Notes under the pieces: model-generated | Database searches by the model: none | Seen by the model: only the letters and a program-made list of their open reading frames with translations | Told to the model about the DNA's origin: nothing | In this document: positions 12,702 to 26,100 of the stretch, one piece after another | How positions within the stretch are numbered: position 1 is the first letter of the stretch | How the letters are laid out: each line of letters opens with the position of its first letter | From: Nelumbo lutea | Taxonomy: Eukaryota > Streptophyta > Magnoliopsida > Proteales > Nelumbonaceae | DNA length: 64,000 nucleotides | Reading direction: 5' to 3' | Assembly: GCA_022828595.1 (NCBI GenBank) | Contig: JAKGHH010000003.1 | Span: 12,462,934-12,526,933 of the forward strand | Made by a program: the position numbers and the translations under genes

Positions 12702-13112
12702 TAGGGATGTCAATTGGACTGGATTTGGTCCTATATGAGTTCATTATAAATAGACCAGGTCTAATTCAATCCAATGAATGTTTTAGACCAATTTGGACTG
12801 ATTTAATTCAATGTCTAAACCGTCCAATCTATTCAAATTCATTTTCATTTTGATTTGAATTGATTTCAACCCAAACCCAGTCCATTGGCACGTATGTTCT
12901 TATTTTATATCAATGGACCAGATATTGACTTAATCCAACCCAATCCAATATAAATTTATTATAGAGGGATCAGATCCAATTCAATCTAATAAATATTTTG
13001 TACCAGATTGGTCCAATCCAATGTCTTTTTGGCCCATCCAATCCATCCAAATTGATTTTGGATTGGACGGGGACACGGAGTCCAATCCAAAACCGGTCCA
13101 TTGAGAACCTTA
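12702..13112. mobile_element. hAT-like MITE rich in tccaatcca / ggattgg motifs
   Basis: The left end tagggatgtcaattggac pairs imperfectly with the reverse complement of the right end (taaggttctcaatggacc). The interior is made of degenerate ttggac/gtccaa motifs. The flanks cgtacgga (12694-12701) and tgtatggg (13113-13120) could be an aged 8-bp TSD: five of eight match and the mismatches are transitions. No coding capacity. Confidence 0.5.
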
Positions 13113-13420
13113 TGTATGGGAGATATTCCCAATGTGCATTCTGCCAAGGCTAGATTATCGCTTCCTCCATTGGATTTGTTGTTTTCTCTCATAATCTATG
13201 TTACGTACTTACGGCGCCAATGCTTTCTTGTTTGCGCCATTGCTCTTATAAAAGAAAAAAAAAAGGAAAAAAAATAATGAAATCAATGAATGTTATGTAT
13301 ACATATGGCCGAAAAGCTGCACATCTCGTTTCAATCTCCATTAAGAGCTCTCCTCCGGGACGAAAACCTTTGTAGATATGGATAAATGTGGGCACATGAT
13401 TCAGGAACACTGTTTACAGT

Positions 13421-16400
13421 CTACAGGTTTGCCTCTTCTTGGCTACTCTGAAATCCACATTCAAGTCTGATTGCTGCCATGAGCTGTGGAGGAACTGATC
13501 CTAGGGTGTTTTCCTCTTTGTATGGCCATGTCTTAAGCGAATTTCTAGTGTCTTTCTTGGCACCACTAGGCTGGTCATCCTTTCCCCAACCTCTATAGAG
13601 AATGACCTTGCTGGGCTCCTGAGAGACTAATACAACACCTGTTGCTTGCTGCAAAAAAGAGAAACAAGGAGTAAACCACCACAATTTCAGATATTATATT
13701 GAGATGGATTAGGAAGCCAAGCAAGAGGTCACTGCTCATATACACAGACCTCCAGCATGAAAACCACCTCTTGAACCGAGGTTCCCTTGGCTCTGCATTT
13801 AATATTCACTATAGCAAGAGGGTGCTTCTGGAAGTGTATCTGGATTGCCTTTGCTACGCCAGTAATGATGTTGTTCTTCCCTGATTTTAACAGAATATAT
13901 TACATTTTGTGAGGTACATAACAAATGTCTCTAAGAACCATGCAAAAAAGAAAAAAACCCTTCAATTGAGAACATAATTGTCAAGGCGAGGCGACCTTTG
14001 AGGCTCGCCTCACCTAATCGCCTAACAGTTTTCTACTTCCTACTATAAAAAACTTTTTTATTCATTCTTTCTTGATATTATAATTATAAAATAGACATTA
14101 TTAAACTAAAATAATCATTTTGTGTGTTTATATACTAATTTCTTTTTATTATTTTCTTATTTATTAGGGTTTAATCAACACAAACATTGCTAAATGCTGT
14201 ATTGAACCCTCAAAGACTTAAAAGCCTGAACCAATAAGGAAGAACTAAAAATTTTATCTAAACAGCACATTTTCCCTTTCCATATATTCTTCTTCTACTT
14301 CTTCTTCTTCTTCTTCTTCTTCTACTAATACTTTTTATTTTCTTCTTTTCTTATAACAGAAATAAGGTTTCAGCCCCTATATTTCTTGAATTTTATTTTC
14401 CTTCTTCCTTTTCTTCTCATGAATATGTTGATTTTCTATACTTAAATATGAAATTTATACTTTTCTTATGAAAATCATGAATAATTATTAAAGAAATATG
14501 GTTATGGTACCTAGGGAACTACCCTAGGATCTATATTTTTAACATAAAAAATCCATTGCCTAGGCAACGCCTAGGTGACCAGGCAACTAGGTGCCCCCCA
14601 GTTGCCTAGCCTCGCCTTGGCGCCTTGAAAACTATGATTGAGAAAACAAGGTAGAAACAAGAATAAGGCTTCCATGTAATGGCACTGTCAAAGATGCACT
14701 AGTTTTAGATACTACGAGTAATGTGAAACATATGATGCAACATCCCAGAAACTAACCATATCATGTTGCATTATATATATTAAGGATAAAAAACGTTGGT
14801 GTTATTAAAAACCAAGTTTTTTTTCCCATTTTCCTTTTATTTTTCTAATATTTTATCTTCTTTTATGGATTAGTGAAGTTTAACAGATAACACATCACTA
14901 TGAAATGACTGATATCTCTAGTGTAGATGTACCAGTTCATATGCTTTCACAAATGCGTACCATCCATGAGTAAATATTGGAATGCAGGGAGATCTGCAGC
15001 ATGGTGATGCCTACATTCCCAGTCAAAGTTTATAAGGCTTGGTTAGCCCATTCTCGACTTTACACCTGAAATTATACATACTGTTAACTGGGCTAGATGT
15101 ATGCTTTCATCATTTCATTTTCTTTTCTATTAAGCAGTTTGTTGTTTATTACATATTTCAATTTCATCTATGAGTTCTCATAATGTTCTAAATGAAGTTA
15201 GAACACGACAGTCTGAGCACAGGTTCAAACCATGCATGAATCTCTGGCTCAGATTGAGGATGTGTATGAATTCTCTTCAATGGACTTGCACTCAACCTTG
15301 TCAGCTTGTCATATGATATGATCAAGGGAGATGGACAACGGAGTGTCACCACCATAAGAAAGAAAACCGTAGTTCTCTTAGAAAGCAGAAAAAAAAAACC
15401 AGAGTTACAAAGTAAATCTTTTAGTAATTTTGGGAATAGAGATGACACTTTTTATAGGGTTTTAATTTTGGTCTAGATATGAGATACTTTTAAGCTTAAG
15501 TTTGGGAGCAATTCAAAACATTACAATAAGCATGCAAATGTTTAATATTTCTTTATTAAAGCACTACTGGTTTTTTAATGTTTAAACATAACGTTTAACT
15601 TGTATTTAAAAAAAAATAAAAAAGGTAAACAGGAAACATTAAGGAGGACCAGTGGGAATTACCAACAGCTAGCACAGGACATCTTTTCATCTTGAGTGCT
15701 TGCTTTCGTAAAATAAGCCTGTCCCTATTGGAGAGAGGTGAGGTTCTAAAGGAAACCTCATTATTTCCTTTCTGTACATCTTTGTGAACCGATAACTCAG
15801 GTTTTTCTCCGATTGATTCAACAGGTGATTCCCTTGTCTCATCCTCAGAAAAACCAGTGGTGCCATTATCATTGACAGAATATGTTGTCCCACCATGCCA
15901 CTGTGACATTGGCAATAACTAAATTATAACAGAAAATAGCAGAAAAGCAAAATCAGCACGGGTAAATGATGTTTCTAACCATTGAACTCTCAGAATGAGA
16001 TATAGAAACACCAGTGCCTCTTTCTTCTACTTCATCTGAGAAATTGTTTGAATCAGTTTCTTCAAGGACTTATTCAGATGAAGACTCCATTAATTCAGTT
16101 TTATCTGTTTCATCTTCATATCTGGAAATGGAATCCACAAACTTATCCTGCTCATGGGTTTCTGCAGTGTCACTTGACATATGCATGCAAAAATTTGAGC
16201 ATGTAGAAGTTGAACCAGATTCATGCCTTTCTGCAGCCTTTGCAACCATGTCAGAAAGAAAATTCAGACTAATGTGCAAAGAAGCGAAAATTTGTGCAAC
16301 AGATTATAGCGTGATAACTATATACAATTTTGTGCAAAAAAAAAAAACTTGGGCTGGCATGCATGAGAAAACCGGTTTGAGTCTTAGGGTGGTCACATTG

Positions 16401-19400
16401 TGCAAAAAATTAAAAAGAAAAATCCCAAGGATAGGACTGTACCCAGTCTACCCCTCCCAAGATCCCAGATAGCTGGGACTAACCTTTTTTTATTTCCTTT
16501 GAAGGGCTACACAACGGAGGGTAGCCCATCCCCCAACCCAGATGCAGGCGGGATTCAATCCCGAGTCTCCACTATGACCAGCAGGAGACCTTACCAACCT
16601 GCTGGTTGGCAGTTGGCACCTTGCATAGCTGGCACTAACATTGGGTAATGGTCTTTTTTTTTTTCAACTTCCAAGCCCTCAAGCACGTCAGATAAAACCA
16701 AGTTCCACAGAATTTGATTTAAGAGCATCTAGATGACATTGAATTTATACTATCTAACTACTGTAATACATTCTAGAAGCATGTATAGATTGACTGTGCA
16801 TTTTGAGGTGCAGTGCCTGTTAATTTTCAGCTTCTATGTTGGTGTGCTCCTTACCTCTACACCTTCTTGGTCATGAACAGAATCTGTAGAGTCATATATT
16901 TCACTGGTTACAGATTCAGTATCTGGTATTTTTTGAGCTGTTGACTGTAGACAATTTGTCTTCATGTTTCCATTGCCCTGGGTCAGTGTACAAGTAAACT
17001 GCATTAGTAGAAATAGAGATTTTTTTTTTTAAACCAGTTAAAATGGCAATTATGGTTCAAGAACCCCTAAAAGAATATACTGTCATAAATGAAGAGAAAC
17101 TTACCAACTGCAGCTTCAATTGGTCTATGTCCCTGGTAAGCCTCAAGATGTGAAGCTTCAAAGACTACATCAATTAAGCAGGGCAAGGCATGAGATGATG
17201 TTGAAAGCAACTAACATTAGATGAACAAGAAATACAAGAACAAATAACATAAGATCCCATCCTGAGTATCCGGGTCCACTAATGGCCTTTTACATGAATT
17301 CTGTATCACAATTCCCATCAATTTAATCTTGTAGAAAGGTTTATTTATTTTTAACGTTTCATAACAATCCCCAGTGATAGAAGTCTTCTACTCCAATAAT
17401 TCATCCAGGACTAGGACATGTCTAAATACCATTGAGAACCACATATGTCATATACAGGTTGCATAAAGTAGGATGATGAGGTAATGCCAGTCAATATGAC
17501 CTGCCAAGGATCTCAAAGGTGAAAACCAACCTCATTACATAACCCAACTGTCTCACTAATAGGCCTTTAGGATAACACAGTAAGGTTCTTGTTTGGTATA
17601 AGGGAATCTCTCGTAAGGATCCATTGAATAAAGGACCTTGAAATCTGAATGTGCACCATCAATTACAATATGGGACGCAAAGGTTAAGGCTGAGTTCAAT
17701 GATTTGAAATTTTTCACAACATTAAGCTCCTGTAGATAAAGTAAAGAAGATCATGTTCACCTTATGGCGCTGTGCCTCCAAGGAACGCTTCATTGCTGCT
17801 TTTTTGTTCAAGAGTGTCCTAGGTCTCAAATCAACAGGGCGTTGATAATTCTTTCCACGGTAAACAATGATTGCACAACCCTTGTTCACTCTCTCCACTG
17901 CCACCAGTATACCTCCACTTTCAGCCTCTAATGTTCGTGCTGTTCTTTGAACATCTTCAATTGACCTCTCACTAGAAATTACCTTTACAAGTTCCCTATA
18001 TTTCCAGTGGAGGTGCATGTTCTCAACAGTTCCATCAAAGACTCCTCGTCTACCTGAATATAGACAAAGAAAGAGCCAATCAGTTATCCAGATCCCAGGT
18101 GATTGCCACAGTTGAGAGCTGTCCAAATCAGAATTAAGCCCATGAGATAAGTTGAAATGATAACTTGCAATTGTACAAACATTGCGTGTCTGACACATTG
18201 TTTCTGAGTCTAACACCAGACACGTCCATTTCCAAGTTACACAAGTCTACATGAACTGGGTGGGATCGGGTGAATTTGAATATATCAAGGTGAAATGCAA
18301 GGTCAATGGTTCAAACAATAGACAGAGATTTAACATAACCTAATGTCATGGTTCTTAAAAATGGGCCCCACCTCTAGAGAAGACTCACCCAAAAGGTTTT
18401 GATGGGTCTTCACATGCCCACCAATATGCCCTTCAGGAGCATCATTCATAACCAGCTGCTTTGAGTTCAACAACTCTGCACAAAGATGCACAACTCACCC
18501 AATAGTAAGAAAGGCTTCATTCTCAGTCCAACCTTCCTGAGCATATATCTTTCTTCTTCAGTGATACCCTCTCTATCTGACTCTTGTTTCTGGGGCTCTA
18601 CAGCTTTCTCTAGATCTGCTAGAAGCTTCTCTGCCTTTGTCTTCTTTTCTAATGCCTGTTATGACAAACATGAAATTGAAGATAGAACTGACAATTTAAT
18701 ACCAACAAGTAAAAGCATGGAATTAAAAATTTTAAAAGATATATACCAAAGAAAGCTTGGTGGTAATGCGGTAAATAGCTGACTTTGAGCTCTCTTTAGT
18801 TTTGTCAGATATAAGGTTTCTCTTCTGATCATATCCACCTTCAAATTCATTTGCAGATGCATGCCCTGCAGTCTCTATATCTGTTTCAGGCATATTGTCA
18901 ATCAATGAACTATTCTCTACCCTCTGTTTTCTTCTGCCTGTTCCATGCTTTCTCCTCTCTTCTATTGCAGTTGAAACAGATGGAGGCAAAAAGTCCTTTC
19001 CTCTGTAAAATACAATAAATTCCACATCCCGTGAAAGAAGAATGCCTCCAGTAAGCCACTGCAAAAGTAGATTTTAAAATCAATAGGCATCTATGAAGAA
19101 ATTGTGCATAAAGAACTAAGTCCTAATATTCTCAAATGGGGTAACTTACATGTAACCACAGGAGGTGAACCTTAACATTATTTTTCTAAATGCTAAAATG
19201 ATAATAAAAAATAAGTCATCACCTACTGACCTGCCACCAATTGCCTGGGGCATGGTTAAATCATGATATTTACCCTTTTTTTTCAATTTTGACAGATTTT
19301 TGATGGAAAGGATTCTTTGCTGAGGGAAATTATTGGGAAGATAAAAAGGTCTATTACACAGATGGGAAGTAGTTCAAAAGGAAGTGGGAACACAACATTT

Positions 19401-22400
19401 TTTTTTATTTCACTGTACATGTACGGGAGGGGGTATCTTGAACTATATCTCAGCCTTGGAAAGATTTTTGTTGTTGGTCCAGCTGAAGTATTATAGGTGT
19501 GGATGTTTGGGGTGTGTTGTAAATTTCGAAATTGTTTGGAGTCAACACCCATGCTGTGAGTGGTACCTCTATATGTGTTTAACTGTTGTTATTAATGAAA
19601 GTTACTGTTTCCAATAAAAAAGTATTATAGATGCGGATGACATATAATTCTATTTTGTCAATTATAAAATGGTTGCATTCTAGAGAAGGTCTTAACTTGT
19701 ACTGTTTGTTTTCCAATTCTTTTTAAGATCTATTTAATTTGATAGCAAGTACTACCTTATCTGATTTAAACAAGTACTCATCACTCGGTAAGCCAGAGAA
19801 TGAGAATTAATTGGAAAGGTATGGGGAGATTTTCAGAAACCTATGAGAGAATCACTGTGAAGAATTAAGCATTCTTCCACATACTCTCACAAAAGGTAGG
19901 TGAGTCAAGAAGAGGCATGAGTAATATTATCAGGCAAAACTCTCAACCCACAACTTACATATACATTATAGCAGAAACAGGCCATCCATTGAGGGGAATA
20001 TTAAATTATTAACTTTTACCAAAACAACCAGTTGACAATTTCTTCTTAAATTCTGTCTTCCTGCTGTTGATCTTGATTGTTCACAAGGAATAACTTAACA
20101 ATTTCTTGTTTCAATATTCTTGAGTCTTCACAAATCACAATGGACCTAGATTAACAAGACTCTTTTCCTTTGCTTAGGAAAGAAGTATTAATAAAACTAA
20201 GCAAGCATTTATACGTAAATGGTCACTTTGTGAAATAAAATATGCTGGATATTAGGTCCATATCTACTTCACCCCTCCCGAGACCCCAACCCCAGGTAGC
20301 CAGGACCAGCATTGGTAGTGGGGCCTAAATGCTCTTATGCATTAAAGTGGAAACATCTTTACAGGAAAGCTATCAGGTCAAAAGATAGCGGATTGCAAAG
20401 CAATGGATGTTTACTAACTATTGAAAAATAATGATAAATTATGAAACTGTTCACTACCTTTAACTCTTCGGCCATCAATTCGCTGTTCGTGTTCTGGACA
20501 CCTCTCTTAACTGCAATCTTTGCAATCTCACATTTTTCCCAGAGCTTAACCATGGAAACTGCCAAACCCTGAAGTTTCCTATTTCTTCCTGAATAACAAA
20601 AACAGCCATTATAGCATAAGAAAAACAAAGAAAAATAGTTCCACAAATGGGAGAAACAAAGTCACTCACCTAATGCAAAATGGCATGGTAAGGGACGGCT
20701 AAGTCTCCTTAAGATGGTCATTTCATCATTTGTTAACTTAGGCTGTATCCCGTATGGAAGAAGACGGAACGGTTTCCGGTACCCAGGAACAATGGCCGGT
20801 AAAAGATCAGCATCAACAGGTAGAGGATCATATCCCCACCAATCAGTAAAGCGTGGACCCAGTCCATCCAACAGACGGTCAGCTTCTTCTGCAAATTCTA
20901 TCTCACCTTGTAGTTGGAATCGTACTTTATCTGGGGAACCAACACCATGTACCAATGGTGGGCAAGCAATCCCATTTGACTGACCTGTTTGAGCAGATTC
21001 TTTGTCAACCTTATGTAACGAGTTGGTGCTGCCACCATCACCACCACTATTTGTGTTTGAAGTGTCAGAGGCTGTATTTTTGTTGGCCTTGAAGTAAGGA
21101 TATTCATAGTTGGCCCCTCGATATAAGACGATGGTACTTCCAGACCTCCAAACGACAAGTCCCCCAGTTTGCCTCTGAAAAATGTAAGACAAACAACTAA
21201 CATAGTAAATGTTTAGGTTTTCTCTTCCAACCCCCCAAAAAAGCAAAGAAAAAAAATCCCCTTCATGACAAGTGTTTAGGACCAATGAGAAGATAAAAGC
21301 TTTTCTTTGGAAAGGAAACTGTCTGACATTTTAAATTGGCAAGTCCAAGCTAAGAAATCCTTGAATCACCAAGAATATACATCCATCAGCATCAAATTAA
21401 GAATCTGAAAAGGAGTGTTAACTTTATCTTAATGTTATGAACCAATCTCAAACAACCTTTATCAATAAAGGTCATGCATCATATGTCTGAGACATTCACC
21501 CAAAAGCAGTATAGTTGCAATTTACCAAGACCAGAGTATTTGTTATTAACTATTTAACTTGCCAGAAAAAGTAAAAGTAAAAGTAACAGAGGAATGTCTG
21601 GAAAATACAGTTCTGATTTATAATTAAAAAATGGTTTCGGTGTATCACATTAATGTTTATTCTTCACAGTTTGTTCAAACGAATATTATCATCCTTTCCC
21701 TTCTTCTTAATATCCTTTGCTCAGTTTTCAAGCATAATCAGTTAAGAAGAAAAGACCAAAAACAAATAAGAGCCTCACCTCCAATATGTCGTGAGTCCTC
21801 TTCATGTTCATACTACAGAGGTCCTCACACCTAATCTTAACAAGCTCCGACCGCCTCCACCGCTCATGAATTCCATTTACAATGCCCTCCGTGATTCCCG
21901 CCTTTCCAACCTTCAATTTCTTCTTCAATCCAATACCAATTGTTATGAGCCTCTTCAATTCCTGCTCCGGAATTGTCAGCTCCGCCAATGCCGGTGCCCT
22001 CTCCTCTTTCTTAGTTGACCTCTTTTGTTTCTCTACCTTCCTCTTCAACTCCTGGAATCTCGATAGCGCAGCTCCCGAACCGGGGTGCGGAACTGGATTT
22101 TCCGGGGTACTCCAGCTCGAGTCGATAGTATAACCGACTCGGTATTTCGGCAATTCGTGAGAGAAAGGTATGAAGATCTCACCGGCTGAGCCATGGTTGG
22201 TTTCTGGTTGTTGGCTTTCTTTCGAATTGTCCTCCAAATAACCGAGACTGCGGAGCTTCTCGGAAATTCTTTGAATGGCAGTTTTGCTTACAGTCCTGGC
22301 ATCAGCGGCATAGCTTTGCAGGAGGAACTTGGGAGGTTTAGGGTTTTGAAATATTAGAATTTTTGGAGATAGTGAAGGGAAGAACAATGGTGCTGAATCT

Positions 22401-22450
22401 AGGGTCTTTGTCGAAAATGAAGGAATTAGGTGATAGGGAGGAAGCAACAT
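13421..22450 (-). CDS. CFM2: CRM-domain group II intron splicing factor CFM2, chloroplast (12 exons; in-frame stop in exon 9)
   Basis: Exons on minus: 22450-21779, 21174-20670, 20588-20458, 19058-18747, 18655-18499, 18053-17761, 17164-17105, 16977-16855, 16237-15980, 15918-15663, 13880-13750, 13648-13421. All junctions are GT/AG and in phase, giving 1042 codons. The ATG at 22450 begins an N-terminal stretch of about 50 residues that could be a plastid transit peptide. CRM domains lie at about residues 155-252, 371-470, 575-675 and 895-990; visible cores are [55 protein letters not shown] and [17 protein letters not shown]. Four CRM domains and [11 protein letters not shown] identify CFM2 rather than CRS1 or CFM3. 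In Arabidopsis, CFM2 promotes splicing of several chloroplast introns, including ndhA, ycf3, clpP and trnL. The TAA at 16070-16072 would end the protein at about residue 806, before CRM4. The exon 9 acceptor (gttgcaaag) is weak, so that exon is the least certain. Confidence 0.9.
13973..14635. mobile_element. Mutator-like MITE, 663 bp, copy 1 (in CFM2 intron 10)
   Basis: It begins cataattgtcaaggcgagg and ends cgccttgaaaactat. The flanks aattgagaa (13964-13972) and gattgagaa (14636-14644) match at eight of nine positions, as expected of the 9-bp TSD of Mutator-like elements. The GC-rich ends are full of gcctaggcgac-like motifs and the middle is AT-rich with a (TTC)n run near 14290-14325. A second copy in opposite orientation lies at 26297-26963. 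No coding capacity. Confidence 0.82.
16070..16072 (-). other. In-frame TAA within CFM2 exon 9
   Basis: Exon 9 (16237-15980) is 258 nt, keeps phase 0 at both ends and looks coding on both sides of this codon (ELMESSSE, stop, [18 protein letters not shown]). One base change from GAA to TAA would explain it. Alternatives are a sequencing error, or an unrecognised short intron, for example one removing the stretch between a tcaa/gtgaca donor and a tttctcag acceptor, which also preserves phase. Confidence 0.65.
16436..16645. repeat. SINE-like or unclassified dispersed repeat in CFM2 intron 8
   Basis: The part ctacccctcccaagatccca...tagctgggacta resembles 20270-20310. A gggattcaatcccgagtctc motif recalls a tRNA-type B box. 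The relation is short and diverged, and no poly(A) or TSD could be fixed, so the SINE label is tentative. Confidence 0.3.
20258..20335. repeat. Short copy of the SINE-like repeat in CFM2 intron 3
   Basis: It contains cacccctcccgagacccc followed by aggtagccaggaccagcatt, similar in order to the block at 16440-16480. It looks like a fragment. No function is inferred. Confidence 0.3.
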
Positions 22451-22872
22451 CTGTGCGTGTGCGAGAGAAAGAGAGAGAGCACTTCGTTTGGGCTTTTCAC
22501 AATCACAACTGAAGAGATAAGTTTTCGTTCATGGCGGGAGCCGGGACTGCAGTGTGGTGCGGGAGTTGTCAGGTGCCTTTTCAGCCGGGCATCGAAAGTG
22601 GATATTAAATCTCAACCGTCTGATTTGATATCTAACCTCTATAAACAAACACTGAAGACAGTAAACCGTTGATGTGCTTAAGAGGATTGAATACCCGTGA
22701 ATGCTACAATCATACATCTGATAGATCGATCAAAAACAACCCTTAGATCACGCGTAGTTTGTTAATATAATAGTACCGTGACCATTACATCTTTGGCAAT
22801 CGAAACTCTTAAAAATGTGGTTATTTCGATCAAGCCGCTTTCATTTCATTGGGAGCCGTGAAGAATGCGAAC
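22451..22872. promoter_or_regulatory. Divergent promoter region shared by CFM2 and the RsmG gene
   Basis: Only 422 bp separate the CFM2 ATG (22450, minus) from the RsmG ATG (22873, plus), so both 5' UTRs and core promoters must lie here or in the first exons. A GA-rich run (gagagaaagagagagagcac) sits just upstream of CFM2. I see no convincing TATA box for either gene. Both products are predicted to act on plastid RNA, which makes coordinated expression plausible but unproven. Confidence 0.6.
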
Positions 22873-23111
22873 ATGTCAATCGGTTCGTGCAATAAGTTCG
22901 TTAGCTTCTCTCTTGCGCTTTCTCTTCCGACTTTCGTCAAACAGTTAGCGACATCAAAGATAACATTCTGTTATTCCTACAATATTAACCGAAAGTACCT
23001 AACCACTACCAGATGTTTCAACTATCCGCACCTTGAAACCCTAAATTCCCGCCAAAAGGAACAAATTTGCATTTACGTTGATGCGCTCCTACAATGGAAC
23101 CAGGTTATTCC

Positions 23112-23165
<54 letters not shown>

Positions 23166-26100
23166 CACACAAACACACTCATACTCAACTTCTGTTTTTG
23201 AATCCGCAGCGAATAAACCTCACTGCCGTTAAGGAGACAAGCGAGGTCATGGAAAGACACGTTGAAGACTCGCTTGCAATCATCCCTCCTATACAGAATT
23301 ATTATCTCTCTAATTGTAGCTCTTCATGTGACAACATTAGCCTTGTTGATGTTGGGAGCGGCCCTGGCCTTCCTGGATTAATTATTGCAATTGCCTGTCC
23401 AGGTAATTTTCCCGTCGAATATCCCATAAAATCATTATATATGCTTGTTTTTGGCAAAGTATTTCTATTCTTAATTGATACGAGACCATTGGTATTTCTC
23501 AAAGGACAGATTTTCGCTTGCCTTATGCTTAATTCATTTGGTACATTTTCTTGGAGATCCATATATTTTTCATGATTTTAAAGGAATGGTATTTATCTTG
23601 GTTTTCTAATCTGGATATCTGAAATTTTGCATTTCTTTAAGGGTGGAAGGTTACTCTTTTAGAGTCGATGAATAAACGTTGCCTTTTCTTGGAGCACGCT
23701 GTTGGTCTTACCGGCTTGTCAAATGTGCAAATTCTGCGAGCAAGAGCGGAGGTATTTATGTATATTTTGATATTACCACTATTAGTACTATCACTACCAT
23801 TACTAGTACAACCTCTGGGGGTAGTGATGACCTGCTTCTTAGGATGACATTGTGGGTTGTCCTATATTGGAACTGCTAGATCGGAACCTCAAGGTAGGGA
23901 TTGAAAGGACATTAAAATTTTAGGCCTTATACCAACAGCAATGAAGAATTGTGAGCCGTGTACCTACATCTCTGTATTAGAATCTTTTATCTGCCTTTAT
24001 GGCAGTGGTGCCTCACTATAATTGTACCATCCTACCCCTAAAAGTCCCACTCCATAGATTTTACCCTAAATAGGATAGTTTGTATTATCTTCCTAAGGAG
24101 AACACAATGATGGCATTTGTCCTTTTGTGTTAATTACACAACTTACTGAGAAATAGGAATGTTTGCTTATCTGCCTTTGTAAGTATAAAATATTTGCCTC
24201 ATCCAAATAGCAATATTGTAAAACGCAGCTCCTTGAATTTTTATGCCGATAGAGTGATGGTTAGATGGGGATCCTCCCCACACTAGGAATTCCATGCATT
24301 GAACTCATACTCATATTGGCTGTAGAACATAAAAAATAAATAAATAACATTAAGTGATATATGTCTGTGTTTATGGCTTTGTATACATGAATGTGTGAAT
24401 TCAAGATGTGTGGTTCCCATGGTGGGAGCATCCCCATCTGGTCATCAGTCATCACATGTTCTGATAACCATGGAACCCAACTTGAACCATTTTGGTTGAG
24501 CAATGGGTGTAACACACTGTAAACTTTTCTAAGAGTAATGGTTTTACTGGTTGTCACAAACCCCACCTATGATGGTTGAAGATACAGACAACAATGTGTT
24601 AAAGTAGTGGCTGATATATTGCATGGACTGATGAACTTTTCCAGTGAAAGGGGCCAAGATACACACTAATAGAGCAGTTTGAGAATATTTCAAGATTGTT
24701 TCAGCAAAGACTGAAGAAATTGTGAACAATGAAGTTCTCTTATCCTGCTTGTGGGGACAATCTGCATGTATAGCTGTCTGGTTGAGTGTTCATGATCACT
24801 AAAAATTTGGTACCTCAATTAGAAGAAAAGATTTCTGAATATCCTTAATAAGAGTAAGATATGGAAATGCTCACACAACTTGTCAGTTTGATCCCTTTTG
24901 TTATCTTCCATAATTTTTTTGAAGGCTTCTTAATCTACCAACAATTTTGTCTTTGTAAAGTTGTATCTCAACTCGAAGAGTTTACCAAAATCCGTTCCCT
25001 CAAACAGAAATAGATAGTGTCTTTCACATAAATTCTGGACTATGACATCGTGGGCTTCAGAATGTCTCTCTCCGGAAAGAATATATGCACTTTGTCTGTC
25101 ACAATTGCCTTATTGTTGAGTGAAGCAGGCTAAAATTTTGGTATTTATCGTTCATTTAAGTAGACTAAACAAATTGTGTCTCTGTAATTATTATTTTTGT
25201 TAATATATTAGGTTAATGTGGGTGCTGCCACTAACCCATTCAATTTTCTCCTGTTATGTTCTTCTCTTCTTCTCTTGATTATTCCATGACTGATTACATG
25301 GTATCTGAGCAACAACCTGTCATAGAATAATCAAGTTTCTTTCTTCTTCGTTCATCTTCTTCACTCATCAGTTTGAATCAATCAAGTGGACATACAAACA
25401 ACCCCTTTGATCTGATCAGCACACCCAAGCTTCTCCTTCTTCTTTCTTGGTTGTAGGACCAAGTCATTTCCCTATTTCTGGGTTGATCCTCATGTAGCTG
25501 ATGCATGTAAGAGGATTACAGAAGATATATAAGGAGGTTTTCTTACTTGGTTTTTGGTCTGAACTATGTTTGAAGATTGGTCGATGGCTGGTATGACCAA
25601 GAAAGGTACTGGGTGTTGACTAGAAGGCGTTTTTTGTTAGATTGATTTTTTTTTCAAGTGATCAACTTCATGTTTCTTGTTGGTCAAGTCAAAAGCCACA
25701 GTGTTGTTTGGCTACCAACCAGGCTGAATGTGCAGTAGTGGTTCGGTGATAGTGTGTATCTATTATGAGTGTGGCAGTCTTTCAAGTAAGTGTTATTTTT
25801 GGTTTTCATTTGTTTTTCCCTACTGTTATCTTGGACTGTCGTAGTTGTGAGACTGTGCTAGAAAACCGAAAAAAAAAGGGCCCTTCATTTTTTCTCTTTC
25901 GGGTTTGAACTCGCCATCTATTGTGTTTCAGCCATGTCCTCAGAGAGTTCTGTTATTTCAAACTCTTCTGGAGGACTGGTAAGTTCTGGAAGTAGGATGG
26001 ATGGTGTTGGGTTTCCTGTATCTATTGTTCTTCTTGATGGTCCAATAGTGTGAAGATGTTTGTTGGAGCCAGGGGAAGTTAGGGTACCTCACTGGAAAGA

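Noticed and set aside
16014..16648. Plus-strand ORFs of 152 and 82 codons
   Set aside because: They lie antisense to CFM2 exon 9 and across its intron repeat; the minus strand explains the coding signal.
20714..21092. Plus-strand ORFs across CFM2 exon 2
   Set aside because: Shadows of the conserved minus-strand exon encoding the region between CRM1 and CRM2.
22815..22895. Upstream ATG at 22815 as the RsmG start
   Set aside because: It is out of frame with the conserved protein and meets a stop after 26 codons; the ATG at 22873 is in frame.
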